Source: Trifolium pratense
Taxonomy: Eukaryota; Streptophyta; Magnoliopsida; Fabales; Fabaceae
Direction of reading: 5' to 3'
DNA length: 64,000 nt
Assembly (NCBI RefSeq): GCF_020283565.1
Contig: NC_060064.1
Coordinates: forward strand, 29,222,337-29,286,336
Shown here: piece after piece, positions 44,629 through 53,610 of the stretch
Position numbering within the stretch: position 1 is the stretch's first letter
How the letters are laid out: each line of letters starts with the position of its first letter
The notes under the pieces: model-generated
The model's input: only the letters and a program-made list of their open reading frames with translations
The model's database searches: none
Told to the model about the DNA's origin: nothing
Made by a program: the position numbers and the translations under genes

Positions 44629-47600
44629 TTAGCTGTAATATTGTTTCAATTTCTGGGCATTCCAAGGTCGAAGAAGTTTCTTTCCTCGGAGGTCCTCGAG
44701 ATAGTATGCACCATTTTCTGTTTTGTCAATGACGCGGTATGGTCCTTCCCAATTGGGTGCAAGTTTGCCCTCCTGGGAGTCTGCATTGCGTCTTAGGACG
44801 AGGCTGCCCACCTCGAATTCTCTTTTGATGACTTTGGTGTCATGACGGGCAGCTATTTTCTGCTTCAGGGTGGCCTCCTTTAAAGAAGCTCCTGTTCGAA
44901 TTTCTTCGACGAGGTCAAGCTCCTCTCGAAGTGCTTCGTCATTTTGCTCCTCGTCAAGAGGCTGCTCAGTCCGACGAGATGGTTCCCCAATCTCTACGGG
45001 GATAACTGCCTCCGTTCCATATACCATTCGGAAGGGGGTTTCTCCGGTTGTGGAGTGTGGGGTTGTTCGATAGGCCCAGAGTACATTGTCAAGCTCTTCG
45101 ACCCATTTCTTTTTGTTTTGGTCGAGTCTTCTTCGTAACCCTCTCAGGATTACTCTGTTGGCTGCTTCAGCTTGCCCGTTGGTTTGGGGGTGCTCGACCG
45201 ATGTGAAGTGCTGCTTGGTGCCCAGGGCAACAAGGAATGCTTGAAAATCTTTGTCTGTAAACTGTGTTCCGTTGTCTGTGACTACCACCTGTGGTATTCC
45301 GAATCTAGCTAGCACATTTCTTTTGAAGAAGCGCAGGACTCTGAGTGATGTGATGTCGGAGAGGGGTTCGGCTTCCACCCACTTTGTGAAGTAGTCCACT
45401 GCTACTATTAGGTAGCGATTTTGATAAAGTCCTTTGGTAAAAGGACCAAGTAAGTCCATGCCCCACCATGCGAAGGGCCAGGGGGAAGACAAAGATTTTA
45501 GTTCTCGAGGGGGAGCTAAGTGCATATCCCCATGCCTTTGGCATTTGTCACATTTTTTTACGTGGTCTTTGGCGTCCTGTTGCATAGTAGGCCAATAGTA
45601 CCCTGCTCGTAGAGCTTTCCTGGCAAGTGACCTTCCTCCCAGGTGTTGGGCGTTAATGCCCTCATGGACTTCGCGCAGTATGTAATCCGCTGTGTCCTCG
45701 TCTACACATTTTAGGAGAGGAATGGAAAATCCTCTCCTGTATAATTTTCCATCAAGGATGACATAGGAGCAGGCTCTTCGTCTGACTATAGCTGCTTGTT
45801 TCTGGTCGTCAGGGAGAGTTCCGTGCTCGAGGAAGTTGTATACTGGAGTCATCCAGCAGTCTTTGTCGCCAATGACGTTTATGTCCACAACCTTGCTTGG
45901 TTTTTCTATGCTTGGACGAGGGAGTATCTCTTGGATGACAGATTTGTTTCCGCCCTTCCTTTTTGTGCTCGCCAGCTTGGACAGGATATCTGCCCTTTTG
46001 TTATGCTCGCGGGGAACATGTAATATTTCAACAGAGTTGAACTTGGTGATCTTTTCCTTTACTAGCACTAGGTATTCAGAGAGGTTATCATTCTTGGTCT
46101 GATACTCTCCTAGCACCTGTGAGGCGACCAGTTGCGAATCTGTGTAGATTTTTATCTCCTTGGCTTGCAAGTCCTCGGCCAAACGTAGTCCAGCGAGGAA
46201 TGCTTCATACTCTGCTTGGTTGTTTGAAGTTGGGAAGGATAGTGCTAGGGAGACCTCGATTAGTAAGCCATTCTCATTTTCAAGAATGATGCCTGCCCCT
46301 GCTCCTGTAGCGCTTGATGCTCCGTCTACAAAGATTGTCCATTTATCTGCTCCGTCCACTGCAGGGGAGGAGCTCGTCATCTCTGCGACGAAGTCAGCTA
46401 GGACTTGGGCTTTTAGAGCTTTCCTGCTCTCGTAACGAATGTCGAATTCTGAGAGCTCGAGGGACCATTTGAGCATCCTGCCCGCCATATCTGGTCGGCC
46501 AAGCAAAGACTTGATTGGTTGGTCTGTTCGGACCACAATTGTATGGGCCAAGAAATAATGTCTTAGTCTCCTTGCAGCATAAACTAGTGCAAGGGCTATT
46601 TTTTCTATTTGCTGGTACCTTAGTTCAGGACCCTGTAAGGCTTTGCTTGTAAAGTATACTGGTTTCTGCCCTTCGTTTGTCTCACGAATAAGAGCTGCAC
46701 TTACAGCCTCTGAGGCGACGGAAAGGTACAGGTATAATACCTCCTCGTCACTTGGTCGTGAGAGGACAGGTGGCTCTGATAAGGCCTTTTTCAGATGTTG
46801 GAGAGCTTGCTCGCATTCATCTGTCCATTCGAAGACTGCCTCTTTCTTTAGTAGTTTGAAAAAGGGGAGTGCATGTTGTGCTGATTTGGATACAAATCTG
46901 GAAAGCGATGTTAGCATTCCATTAAGAGTTTGTATGGACCTCTTATCGCTCGGAGTGGGGAGCTCGGCAAAAGCTCTGCACTTGTCAGGGTTGGCTTCAA
47001 TTCCTCGCTCGGTTAGGTAAAATCCCAGGAATTTACCTGCTCGGACCCCGAAGGTGCACTTCTCTGGGTTGAATCTCATGTTGTATCTCCTGGCCTGCTC
47101 GAATACCTTTCGAAGGTGCACGACATGGTCGAGTTCCTCGGGGGATTTTACGATCATGTCGTCCATGTATACCTCGAGCATGTCTCCTATTTGTCCTCGG
47201 AAGACTTTGTTCATCATTCGCTGGTATGTAGCTCCTGCATTTTTGAGACCGAAGGGCATTACGTTGTAGTAATAGTTGCCCGACTCGGTCATGAAAGCTG
47301 TTTTTTCTCTATCTGCTACTGCCATTGGAATTTGGTTATAACCTGAATAAGCATCCATAAAAGACAATAATTTAAAGCCAGAAGAATTATCAACAAGTCT
47401 ATCAATGCAAGGTAAGGGATAAGAGTCTTTAGGGCAAGCCCTGTTAAGATCGGTATAGTCGCAACACATCCTCCACTTTCCATTAGATTTTTTGACGAGT
47501 ACAACGTTGGACAGCCAGGTTGTATACCTGGCCTCCGAAATAAAATTTGCCTCTAGGAGGTCTTTTACACATTTTTCTGCAGCCTCCGATTTCTCAGGAG

Positions 47601-50451
47601 ACTGCCTACGCCTACGTTGTACAATGGGAAGTGCAGTGGGATCAATAGTCAGCTGGTGACATGCTATGTTGGGGTCCAAGCCGGGCATCTCAGAAGCGTG
47701 CCAGGCGAACAGATCAGCATTTTCCTTCAAGCAGGCTTCAAGTTGCTTCCTAGCAAGTTCGGGGAGCCCAGTCCCAATCTTCACTGCCCTGTTCGGGTCT
47801 TCTCCGAAGGGCATCAGCTCGAACTCGCCGTCTGGAACTGGACGACGGTGCTCTTGGCTTGCCTCGTCGTCTTCCTTCTTCTCCTTGCGGAGCTTCTTCT
47901 CATCTTTGTTTTCCTGTTTGGAAAAGCGGCTGTCGAGGTCAATGGAGCTGATTTCTGGCAAGGGCAGGGAAGTTGTTGCCTTGGACTTCTTGGACTCGGG
48001 GAGCTGCCCGATATACTCATTTCCTTTGGAGGATGCATTGAAGACTCTCCTTGCAGCTTCAATGTCTCCATGCAGTGTTGCAACTTGGCCTTTATGAGTA
48101 TAATACTTCATCTTGAGGTGGGCGGTTGAAGGGACAGCCATTAAATCAGCAATAGCTGTTCGGCCCAGGATGCACTGGTAGAGAGAAGGGCAGTCTACTA
48201 CCAGGAATTTCACTTTGATAGTTTTTGCAGTTTCTTCAGAGCCAACAGTGACTAGCAGGTCCACATAGCCCCATGGCTTAGTTGTTGCTCCATTAAATCC
48301 GGAGAGATCAGATCCAAAATAAGGAGTGAGGTAGGTTTCATCTAGTTGCAGAGTTTTGAAAAGTTGGGAATACATGATATCACAGGAGCTTCCTTGGTCG
48401 ACCAGTACCCTGCGGACGTCCATATTTGCCATGTCCACTCTGATGAGCAGGGGTATCTGGGAGTTTGCAGTTCCACCGGGCAGCTCTTCCATGTAGAAGG
48501 CTAAGGGCTTTGATTGCCCTTTCGGTTTATCTAGAGTTGCGCTCAGGTTGGAGGAGCCATCTATCAATTCTTCAAATTTTCTCTTGATGGACCCCACAGT
48601 CTGTTTGTCAAAACCTCCACCAGAGATAACCATAGCGTGAGCAAGTGCGTCCCATTTGCTCAGCGTGGGGGCAACATAGGTGTCGTCCAAGTAGTCAGGG
48701 ACGAAGAAGTCTTCAGTTCTGGAGATGGCGAGGGCAACTGGCTTGTGCCCGGATCGTTCTGGTGCAGCTTCTTCAGTGTTGCTGGTCTCGGCAGCTTCTG
48801 CCCGGGGAGCATTGCTCCTCTTCACGTATTGTTTCATTTGCCCGTTTCTAATCAATATCTCAATGGCGTCTTTTAGTTGGATGCAATCGTCAGTCAGATG
48901 GCCGTAACCTTTGTGATACTTGCAGTACCTGCTCTTGTCTTGGCCAGGCTTTGTGGGTTGTTGTCTTGGAAATTTAATTCCTGCTTTAGTGAACTCAGCT
49001 GAGTTGCACTCTTTCCAAATTTCTTCCTGGGATTTGCTAAGGGGAGTATAGTTGCTGAACGTGCTAGGAGGTCCACGGGGTTCCCTAGGCCTTTCGCCTC
49101 TTCGTCTTCCTCCTCCTCGGCTGGACTGTTCAGCATTTGAACGAGGAGCAGGTTGACTGTTTCCTGCTCGCCCATAACGGGCAGCATCTGCAGCTTGTTG
49201 CTCTTCATATTGGATATAGGGTTGAGATTTGAGGAGGAGGTCGCCAAAGGTGCGCGGTTTTTCGATTCCAACGGCTTTAGCAAAGTCGGAGTTTGGCCTA
49301 AGGCCCCTTTGGAGCAAGTATTTCTTCATATCATCGGTTGTTTCTACCTGGACGGCTTCTTTGTTGAACCTCTCTATGAAGCTGCGGAGAGATTCGTTAT
49401 CAGCTTGGAAGATGGCGTCCAGGACTGCTTCGGTCTTGGGTTGCTTGCGGGAAGCAGTGAAGTGCCTGCGGAATTGGTCGGACAGATCCATCCATGAGGT
49501 TATGGAGCGAGGAGCTAGGCTGTGGTACCAAGCCATAGCTCCCTTTCTCAGAGTAGTTGGAAATATTCTGCATCTAATTGCTCCACTGACCCTCAAGAAG
49601 TTCAGGGTAGCATTAACTGATGCGATGTGTTCATCTGGGTCAGAAAGTCCATCGTAAGCTGGGAGAGGAGGAGGTCGCTCACATCCCTTTGGAACGGGTG
49701 CTTGAAGTATGTCGTGAGATAAAGGGCAGCGGGGATCATCCTCGTCACTCTCATGTGAGTTTAGGGGAGGTGAGCCCTCACGATCAGGAGTTGGGCTCCT
49801 GGAGAATTGGTCGGTGTGGTGGCTGCGGCTAGCTGGCTGCCCTTGTTTGGTCATCAAGCTGAGTCCCTGGGGAGAATGACGACGAGGAGGTGTTCGGTCC
49901 ACAATTTTTCCTTTCTTCATATTCGGAGAAGATATACCCTCGCGGGGAGGGGAGACATGGTCTCTTTTTCTGCCAGGTTGCTCGATCCTCTCAAGGGCAG
50001 GTCGTCGTTGTCTGACAGTTTCCTGACGAGGAGGGGATGGAGAAGTAGGAGCTCTCCTCGGGGGAGAGTTATTCCTTGAGAATCGCTGGTTCCTTTCCAA
50101 GCGATCAAGTCTCATATTCTGCTCGTCCATTCGGCGATTCTGGCCCTGGAGAGCTTCGGTGGTTTGCTTTAGGGCAGCTATGAGTGCTGCTAGTTCAGCA
50201 TTGGTAACTGAAGCAGTGGACAAGTCGGTTTCTGCTGATCTGCCCTGCTCGGACTGAGGGCGTTTCCCTGCCTGCTTCTCAGTCAAGACGACCAGGTCGC
50301 CGTCCTCAGAAGTCCAGGAAGTTTCCTGCCCGTCTCTAGGGTCAGACTCGGGGAGGGCCTGGAGGTCAGTGATGAGAACAGGAGGCAGACGGGGAGAAGA
50401 AGGAGGAGCAGCGTCCTCAACGTCATTGCTGAAATGAGATGCACTGGCCAT
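44629..50451 (-). CDS. gag-pol polyprotein of the Tat element, intact
   Basis: 1940 aa in one frame with no stop. Order by residue: a long disordered proline/arginine-rich N-terminus with a short coiled coil (about 80-120), gag core near 250-420 (AMAWYHSLAPRSITSW), a CxxH...C knuckle-like YCKYHKGYGHLTDDC near 510, aspartic protease around 684 (VLVDQGSSCDIMYSQL), reverse transcriptase with the catalytic YMDD at 1095-1098, RNase H (YFTSKALQGPELRYQQ, from about 1264), a second archaeal-type RNase H (FVDGASSATGAGAGI, about 1376), and integrase with an HHCC finger ending CDKC near 1634 and a DDE core (MDLLGPF, VVTDNGTQF, EHPQTNGQAE). The second RNase H is the mark of the Tat lineage. The ATG lies 89 bp past the LTR. 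Gag and pol sharing one frame means processing must be by the protease. Confidence 0.95.
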   Translation of the reverse strand: MASASHFSNDVEDAAPPSSPRLPPVLITDLQALPESDPRDGQETSWTSEDGDLVVLTEKQAGKRPQSEQGRSAETDLSTASVTNAELAALIAALKQTTEALQGQNRRMDEQNMRLDRLERNQRFSRNNSPPRRAPTSPSPPRQETVRQRRPALERIEQPGRKRDHVSPPREGISSPNMKKGKIVDRTPPRRHSPQGLSLMTKQGQPASRSHHTDQFSRSPTPDREGSPPLNSHESDEDDPRCPLSHDILQAPVPKGCERPPPLPAYDGLSDPDEHIASVNATLNFLRVSGAIRCRIFPTTLRKGAMAWYHSLAPRSITSWMDLSDQFRRHFTASRKQPKTEAVLDAIFQADNESLRSFIERFNKEAVQVETTDDMKKYLLQRGLRPNSDFAKAVGIEKPRTFGDLLLKSQPYIQYEEQQAADAARYGRAGNSQPAPRSNAEQSSRGGGRRRGERPREPRGPPSTFSNYTPLSKSQEEIWKECNSAEFTKAGIKFPRQQPTKPGQDKSRYCKYHKGYGHLTDDCIQLKDAIEILIRNGQMKQYVKRSNAPRAEAAETSNTEEAAPERSGHKPVALAISRTEDFFVPDYLDDTYVAPTLSKWDALAHAMVISGGGFDKQTVGSIKRKFEELIDGSSNLSATLDKPKGQSKPLAFYMEELPGGTANSQIPLLIRVDMANMDVRRVLVDQGSSCDIMYSQLFKTLQLDETYLTPYFGSDLSGFNGATTKPWGYVDLLVTVGSEETAKTIKVKFLVVDCPSLYQCILGRTAIADLMAVPSTAHLKMKYYTHKGQVATLHGDIEAARRVFNASSKGNEYIGQLPESKKSKATTSLPLPEISSIDLDSRFSKQENKDEKKLRKEKKEDDEASQEHRRPVPDGEFELMPFGEDPNRAVKIGTGLPELARKQLEACLKENADLFAWHASEMPGLDPNIACHQLTIDPTALPIVQRRRRQSPEKSEAAEKCVKDLLEANFISEARYTTWLSNVVLVKKSNGKWRMCCDYTDLNRACPKDSYPLPCIDRLVDNSSGFKLLSFMDAYSGYNQIPMAVADREKTAFMTESGNYYYNVMPFGLKNAGATYQRMMNKVFRGQIGDMLEVYMDDMIVKSPEELDHVVHLRKVFEQARRYNMRFNPEKCTFGVRAGKFLGFYLTERGIEANPDKCRAFAELPTPSDKRSIQTLNGMLTSLSRFVSKSAQHALPFFKLLKKEAVFEWTDECEQALQHLKKALSEPPVLSRPSDEEVLYLYLSVASEAVSAALIRETNEGQKPVYFTSKALQGPELRYQQIEKIALALVYAARRLRHYFLAHTIVVRTDQPIKSLLGRPDMAGRMLKWSLELSEFDIRYESRKALKAQVLADFVAEMTSSSPAVDGADKWTIFVDGASSATGAGAGIILENENGLLIEVSLALSFPTSNNQAEYEAFLAGLRLAEDLQAKEIKIYTDSQLVASQVLGEYQTKNDNLSEYLVLVKEKITKFNSVEILHVPREHNKRADILSKLASTKRKGGNKSVIQEILPRPSIEKPSKVVDINVIGDKDCWMTPVYNFLEHGTLPDDQKQAAIVRRRACSYVILDGKLYRRGFSIPLLKCVDEDTADYILREVHEGINAQHLGGRSLARKALRAGYYWPTMQQDAKDHVKKCDKCQRHGDMHLAPPRELKSLSSPWPFAWWGMDLLGPFTKGLYQNRYLIVAVDYFTKWVEAEPLSDITSLRVLRFFKRNVLARFGIPQVVVTDNGTQFTDKDFQAFLVALGTKQHFTSVEHPQTNGQAEAANRVILRGLRRRLDQNKKKWVEELDNVLWAYRTTPHSTTGETPFRMVYGTEAVIPVEIGEPSRRTEQPLDEEQNDEALREELDLVEEIRTGASLKEATLKQKIAARHDTKVIKREFEVGSLVLRRNADSQEGKLAPNWEGPYRVIDKTENGAYYLEDLRGKKLLRPWNAQKLKQYYS

Positions 50452-50520
50452 GATGAAAAAGTGATTGATTGGTTTTGTTCTTTGGTTTACTTGCTCGAAA
50501 CAAAGAAGGGGAGAACTCAG

Positions 50521-50540
50521 GTCCCCACAGTCGGCGCCAC
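50521..50540 (-). other. primer binding site of the Tat element
   Basis: On the minus strand GTGGCGCCGACTGTGGGGAC follows the LTR directly. The TGGCGCC start is common in plant gypsy elements. I do not assign the tRNA. Confidence 0.75.
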
Positions 50541-50997
50541 TGATCTTAACTGTTGATCAGAACAGGAAGGAGGCCAGCTGGAAGTCCGTTGAGCAGGTGG
50601 TAGGAAGCAATCCGAGCAGATGATCCACGGAGGGGGGGGTTGTACCTGCAGGTGCTCCGATGCCAAAGTCAGACAAGGAATATAGAGAGCAAAGAGGTAC
50701 TTAGAGAGAGGTTAGAGAGAGAGAGTAATTGCAATAATGAATAGTGTCTACCTTGCTCTCCCAAGAGGGAGAGTATTTATAGCCCCCAGCTCTGGGCCAA
50801 AGGTCCTCTTAGTGGGCTGGACTAGCCAAGGCCCATTAAGAGGGACTGCCAAGATATCACCCTTAGATGGTGGGTAGAGTAGTAATTTTACCCTATCTTG
50901 GTGGAGAGGTTGTGCCATGCTGACATGGAGGTGATTGGGCAAGCCATGTGGACTTTGTGAGGGTCTAGGTGGACTAGCATTAGTCTAGTCCAGAACA
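50541..50997 (-). repeat. 5' LTR of the Tat element (right in the window)
   Basis: 457 bp, no difference seen from the other LTR. TATAAATA at 50781-50774 (minus strand) is the likely promoter for gag-pol transcription. The LTR also faces the F-box gene at 51364 with its outer end. Confidence 0.95.
50774..50781 (-). promoter_or_regulatory. TATA box in the 5' LTR
   Basis: GGGCTATAAATACTC on the minus strand, about 230 bp before the LTR end and 320 bp before the gag start. This is the usual place for the U3/R boundary promoter. Confidence 0.7.
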
Positions 50998-51022
50998 ATT
51001 ATTATTATTATTATTATTATTA
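50998..51022. repeat. (ATT)n microsatellite, right half
   Basis: Continuation of the repeat at 39628-39676 after the element. Confidence 0.95.
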
Positions 51023-51363
51023 TAATAAGATAACATGCATGTCTGTGTCAAATTTTGTTTTATCATATGACATGAATCATGATTGATAATTTTTTATTTT
51101 GGTACATTATGACTGATAATTTTATTACATATTTAAATTAAAAAAATCAAGACTTTGTATTTATCACCAAATTTGACCCGCAAATTCGATTCCATTATTA
51201 AACAACAAAAACAAAAAGCCAACACCGAATTTCTTATCATCTTTGTCGTCATTTCATTGAACGATTCCATTTTCCATACATTAAAAATACAAAACTTCTC
51301 TTCACTATTCAATTTCAAAATTTCCCCAAAAAAAAAAAAAGAAAAATATCAATCAGAAAAATC

Positions 51364-52575
51364 ATGAATCGTTTGCCACAAGATTTAGTATCCAAAATCC
51401 TCACAAAATTACCAGTAAAAGAGTTATCAAAATGCAAATCAATTTGCAAATCATGGTTAGATCTCATAACTAATCCTTATTTTATCACTAATTACTATAT
51501 TATCTACAACATTAAACAAGAACATCTTTTTGTTATTCGTAGACCATTCCTTTGTGGTCTCAAAACATATATTTCAATTCTTTCATGGAATTTAAACGTT
51601 CGGTCCGGTTCTGATTACCTTGCATCTCAGCTTTTAAACCCACCTTATGAATATAATTCAGATCATAAATATTGGACTGAAATTATGGGTCCTTGTAATG
51701 GTATTTACTTTCTTGAAGGTAACCCTAATGTTCTTATGAACCCTTCTTTGAGAGAGTTTATGGTTTTATGTCAATCTCATTTTACACTTCCTAATGGTTT
51801 TTATTCTTTTACTGAATATTATGGTTTTGGTTATGATTCTAAAAGTGATGATTATAAAGTTGTTGTACTTAAGGATCTTTGGTTGAAGGAAAATGATGAA
51901 AGAGAAAATGGGTATTGGAATTGTGAGTTATATAGTTTTAATTCGAATTCTTGGAGGAAAATTGATGTTGAAAAGTTGCCTCTTCCGTTTGATATTTATG
52001 GTTCTTCGCGAATTTATACTTTCGTGAAGAATTGTTATCATTGGTGGGGTTTTGTTGATAGTAATATAGGAGATGTTGTTTTAGCATTCAACATGGTCGA
52101 TGAAATGTTTAGGAAGATAAAAGTACCGAAAATTGAGTATTTGAATCGTTCAAGTGAATTTGAATGTGAGTGTTTTAAAACTTTGGTGCCTTTTGATGAA
52201 TGTGATACTATTGGTGTTATTGTTTATCCTGTTAGAGGCTTAGAGAAATGGTTCGATGTTTGGGTTATGAAGGATTACTGGGATGAAGGGTCTTGGATTA
52301 AGTTGTATAGTGTTGGACCTGTGCCGGTGATTTATAAGCTTGTCGGGTTTTATGGGAGTAATCGGTTTCTTTGGAAAGATAGTAACGAGAGGTTGGTTTT
52401 GTATGAAGGTGAGAATGATAATATAAGGTATCTTCAGGTTTATGGAAAGTATGATTCTATAAGAGCTGCTAGATACATGGAAAGTCTTGTTTCACTTCAA
52501 AGAGGAAATGAAAGTAGTCGTCGATGTTTTTCATGTAGTTTGGTTCCGGATCCTCTACTGAATCCGGGGGAGTAA
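51364..52575 (+). CDS. F-box protein with F-box-associated (FBA) domain
   Basis: 403 aa, single exon. The N-terminal F-box (residues 2-45: LPQDLVSKILTKLPVKEL, CKSICKSWLDLI) would bind SKP1 in an SCF ubiquitin ligase. The rest is an FBA-type beta-propeller-like domain with the landmarks PCNGIYFLEG, YGFGYDSKSDDYKVVVLKD and LYSFNSNSWRKI, which would select a target. The target cannot be predicted. By recall it resembles the large CPR1/CPR30-like group in plants. The ATG follows a poly-A leader at 51330-51345. The Tat element ends 366 bp before the start, so the natural upstream region has been displaced. Just past the stop a CATGTAGTTTGGTTCC(A/G)GA sequence recurs from the end of the ORF, a small duplication that may have changed the original C-terminus. 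Confidence 0.9.
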   Translation: MNRLPQDLVSKILTKLPVKELSKCKSICKSWLDLITNPYFITNYYIIYNIKQEHLFVIRRPFLCGLKTYISILSWNLNVRSGSDYLASQLLNPPYEYNSDHKYWTEIMGPCNGIYFLEGNPNVLMNPSLREFMVLCQSHFTLPNGFYSFTEYYGFGYDSKSDDYKVVVLKDLWLKENDERENGYWNCELYSFNSNSWRKIDVEKLPLPFDIYGSSRIYTFVKNCYHWWGFVDSNIGDVVLAFNMVDEMFRKIKVPKIEYLNRSSEFECECFKTLVPFDECDTIGVIVYPVRGLEKWFDVWVMKDYWDEGSWIKLYSVGPVPVIYKLVGFYGSNRFLWKDSNERLVLYEGENDNIRYLQVYGKYDSIRAARYMESLVSLQRGNESSRRCFSCSLVPDPLLNPGE

Positions 52576-53610
52576 TTTTCTTTTCTTTTATTCATGTAGT
52601 TTGGTTCCAGACCCTGTGATAAACCGTGATTATGTTGAAGCGCAAGGTGCAGCTTTTGCTGAAATCATTGTGGCATACGCTTATTACACTATATTTACGT
52701 TTCTGCGGCTGTAATGTGATTGCAATTGAGGATGTACCAACTATATTTTACCACAATTCTCTGCAATATCAAAGCTTTGTTACTGTGATGTTAAATATTT
52801 GAGGTATGTAGATAAGAGCTTTGTTATTAGGTAGTTTCCGCCAAAATGACGTTGTAATTGGGCGAGGGGGCATTATGATGTATTAGATTATAATGTTAGT
52901 TTTCTTCTTGAAATATTGAACTCAGCTGGTTAAACAAGTTGAATGTGTAATGATATATACCTTTCAATTTTACACTTTCACCACGAGAACAGTTGAAACA
53001 GAACAAAATAATACAGCTTTCTGCTATGCTTCGAGCTCATTCATTTGTATAATCTTAATGTCTCAGCACTCCTATTAGAGTTTTTTCATGTATGATAACT
53101 AATCTTTTCTATGCTTTTCAATAGTACAAAAATGGTTTCTATTTTTGCTAACAGTGCAAAAGTGTATGTGTGCAGTCCACTATGAAGTTGTTACTATTTT
53201 ACCAAAAGGGATTGAGTTGTGTAACATTCTGAAAACTTTTCAACCTCTGATATAAACATCTTATTGATATTGATTTAAAAATATGACACTGATTATCATA
53301 AAGATTTAGTTGGATTTGTTTTATAAATAGAAGATTGGTATCCTTGATGCAGATAGATATTTACATAAACAACTTCCTTCTTAGTGATTCTATGCTTAAT
53401 TATGTACCAATATTTTGGTGCTTTCAAAACTCAAATACCCTGTAAACTTGTAATATGTATAACAAGAAAACAATACAGAAACACTAATTTAAGTGCCATT
53501 TTGAGTTCAAACGATAACACTAAATCCACTAATTTACAATTAATTACATTATTTACAAAATAAAGTAATGTTCATGAAAGTAAATATTGTACAATGAAAG
53601 AGCTATCACA
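52576..53610. other. convergent spacer between the F-box and GT92 genes
   Basis: Contains the 3'UTRs of the two converging genes and AT-rich DNA. No other gene is seen. Confidence 0.6.

Larger units (their letters stand above)
39677..50997 (-). mobile_element. complete Tat-lineage Ty3/gypsy retrotransposon
   Basis: An 11321-bp element with two 457-bp LTRs that look identical base for base, and a 5-bp target duplication ATTAT on each side within an ATT microsatellite. On the minus strand the order is LTR, primer binding site (50540-50521), one gag-pol ORF (50451-44629), non-coding DNA with repeat arrays, polypurine tract (40146-40134), LTR. A second gene runs on the opposite strand at 41428-43457. 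A second RNase H domain after the first, and an antisense ORF between pol and the 3' LTR, point to the Tat clade. The unsplit gag-pol and lack of an ORF before gag are unlike Ogre. It is markedly richer in G+C than its host flank. No stop or frameshift is seen, so it may still be active. Confidence 0.95.
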
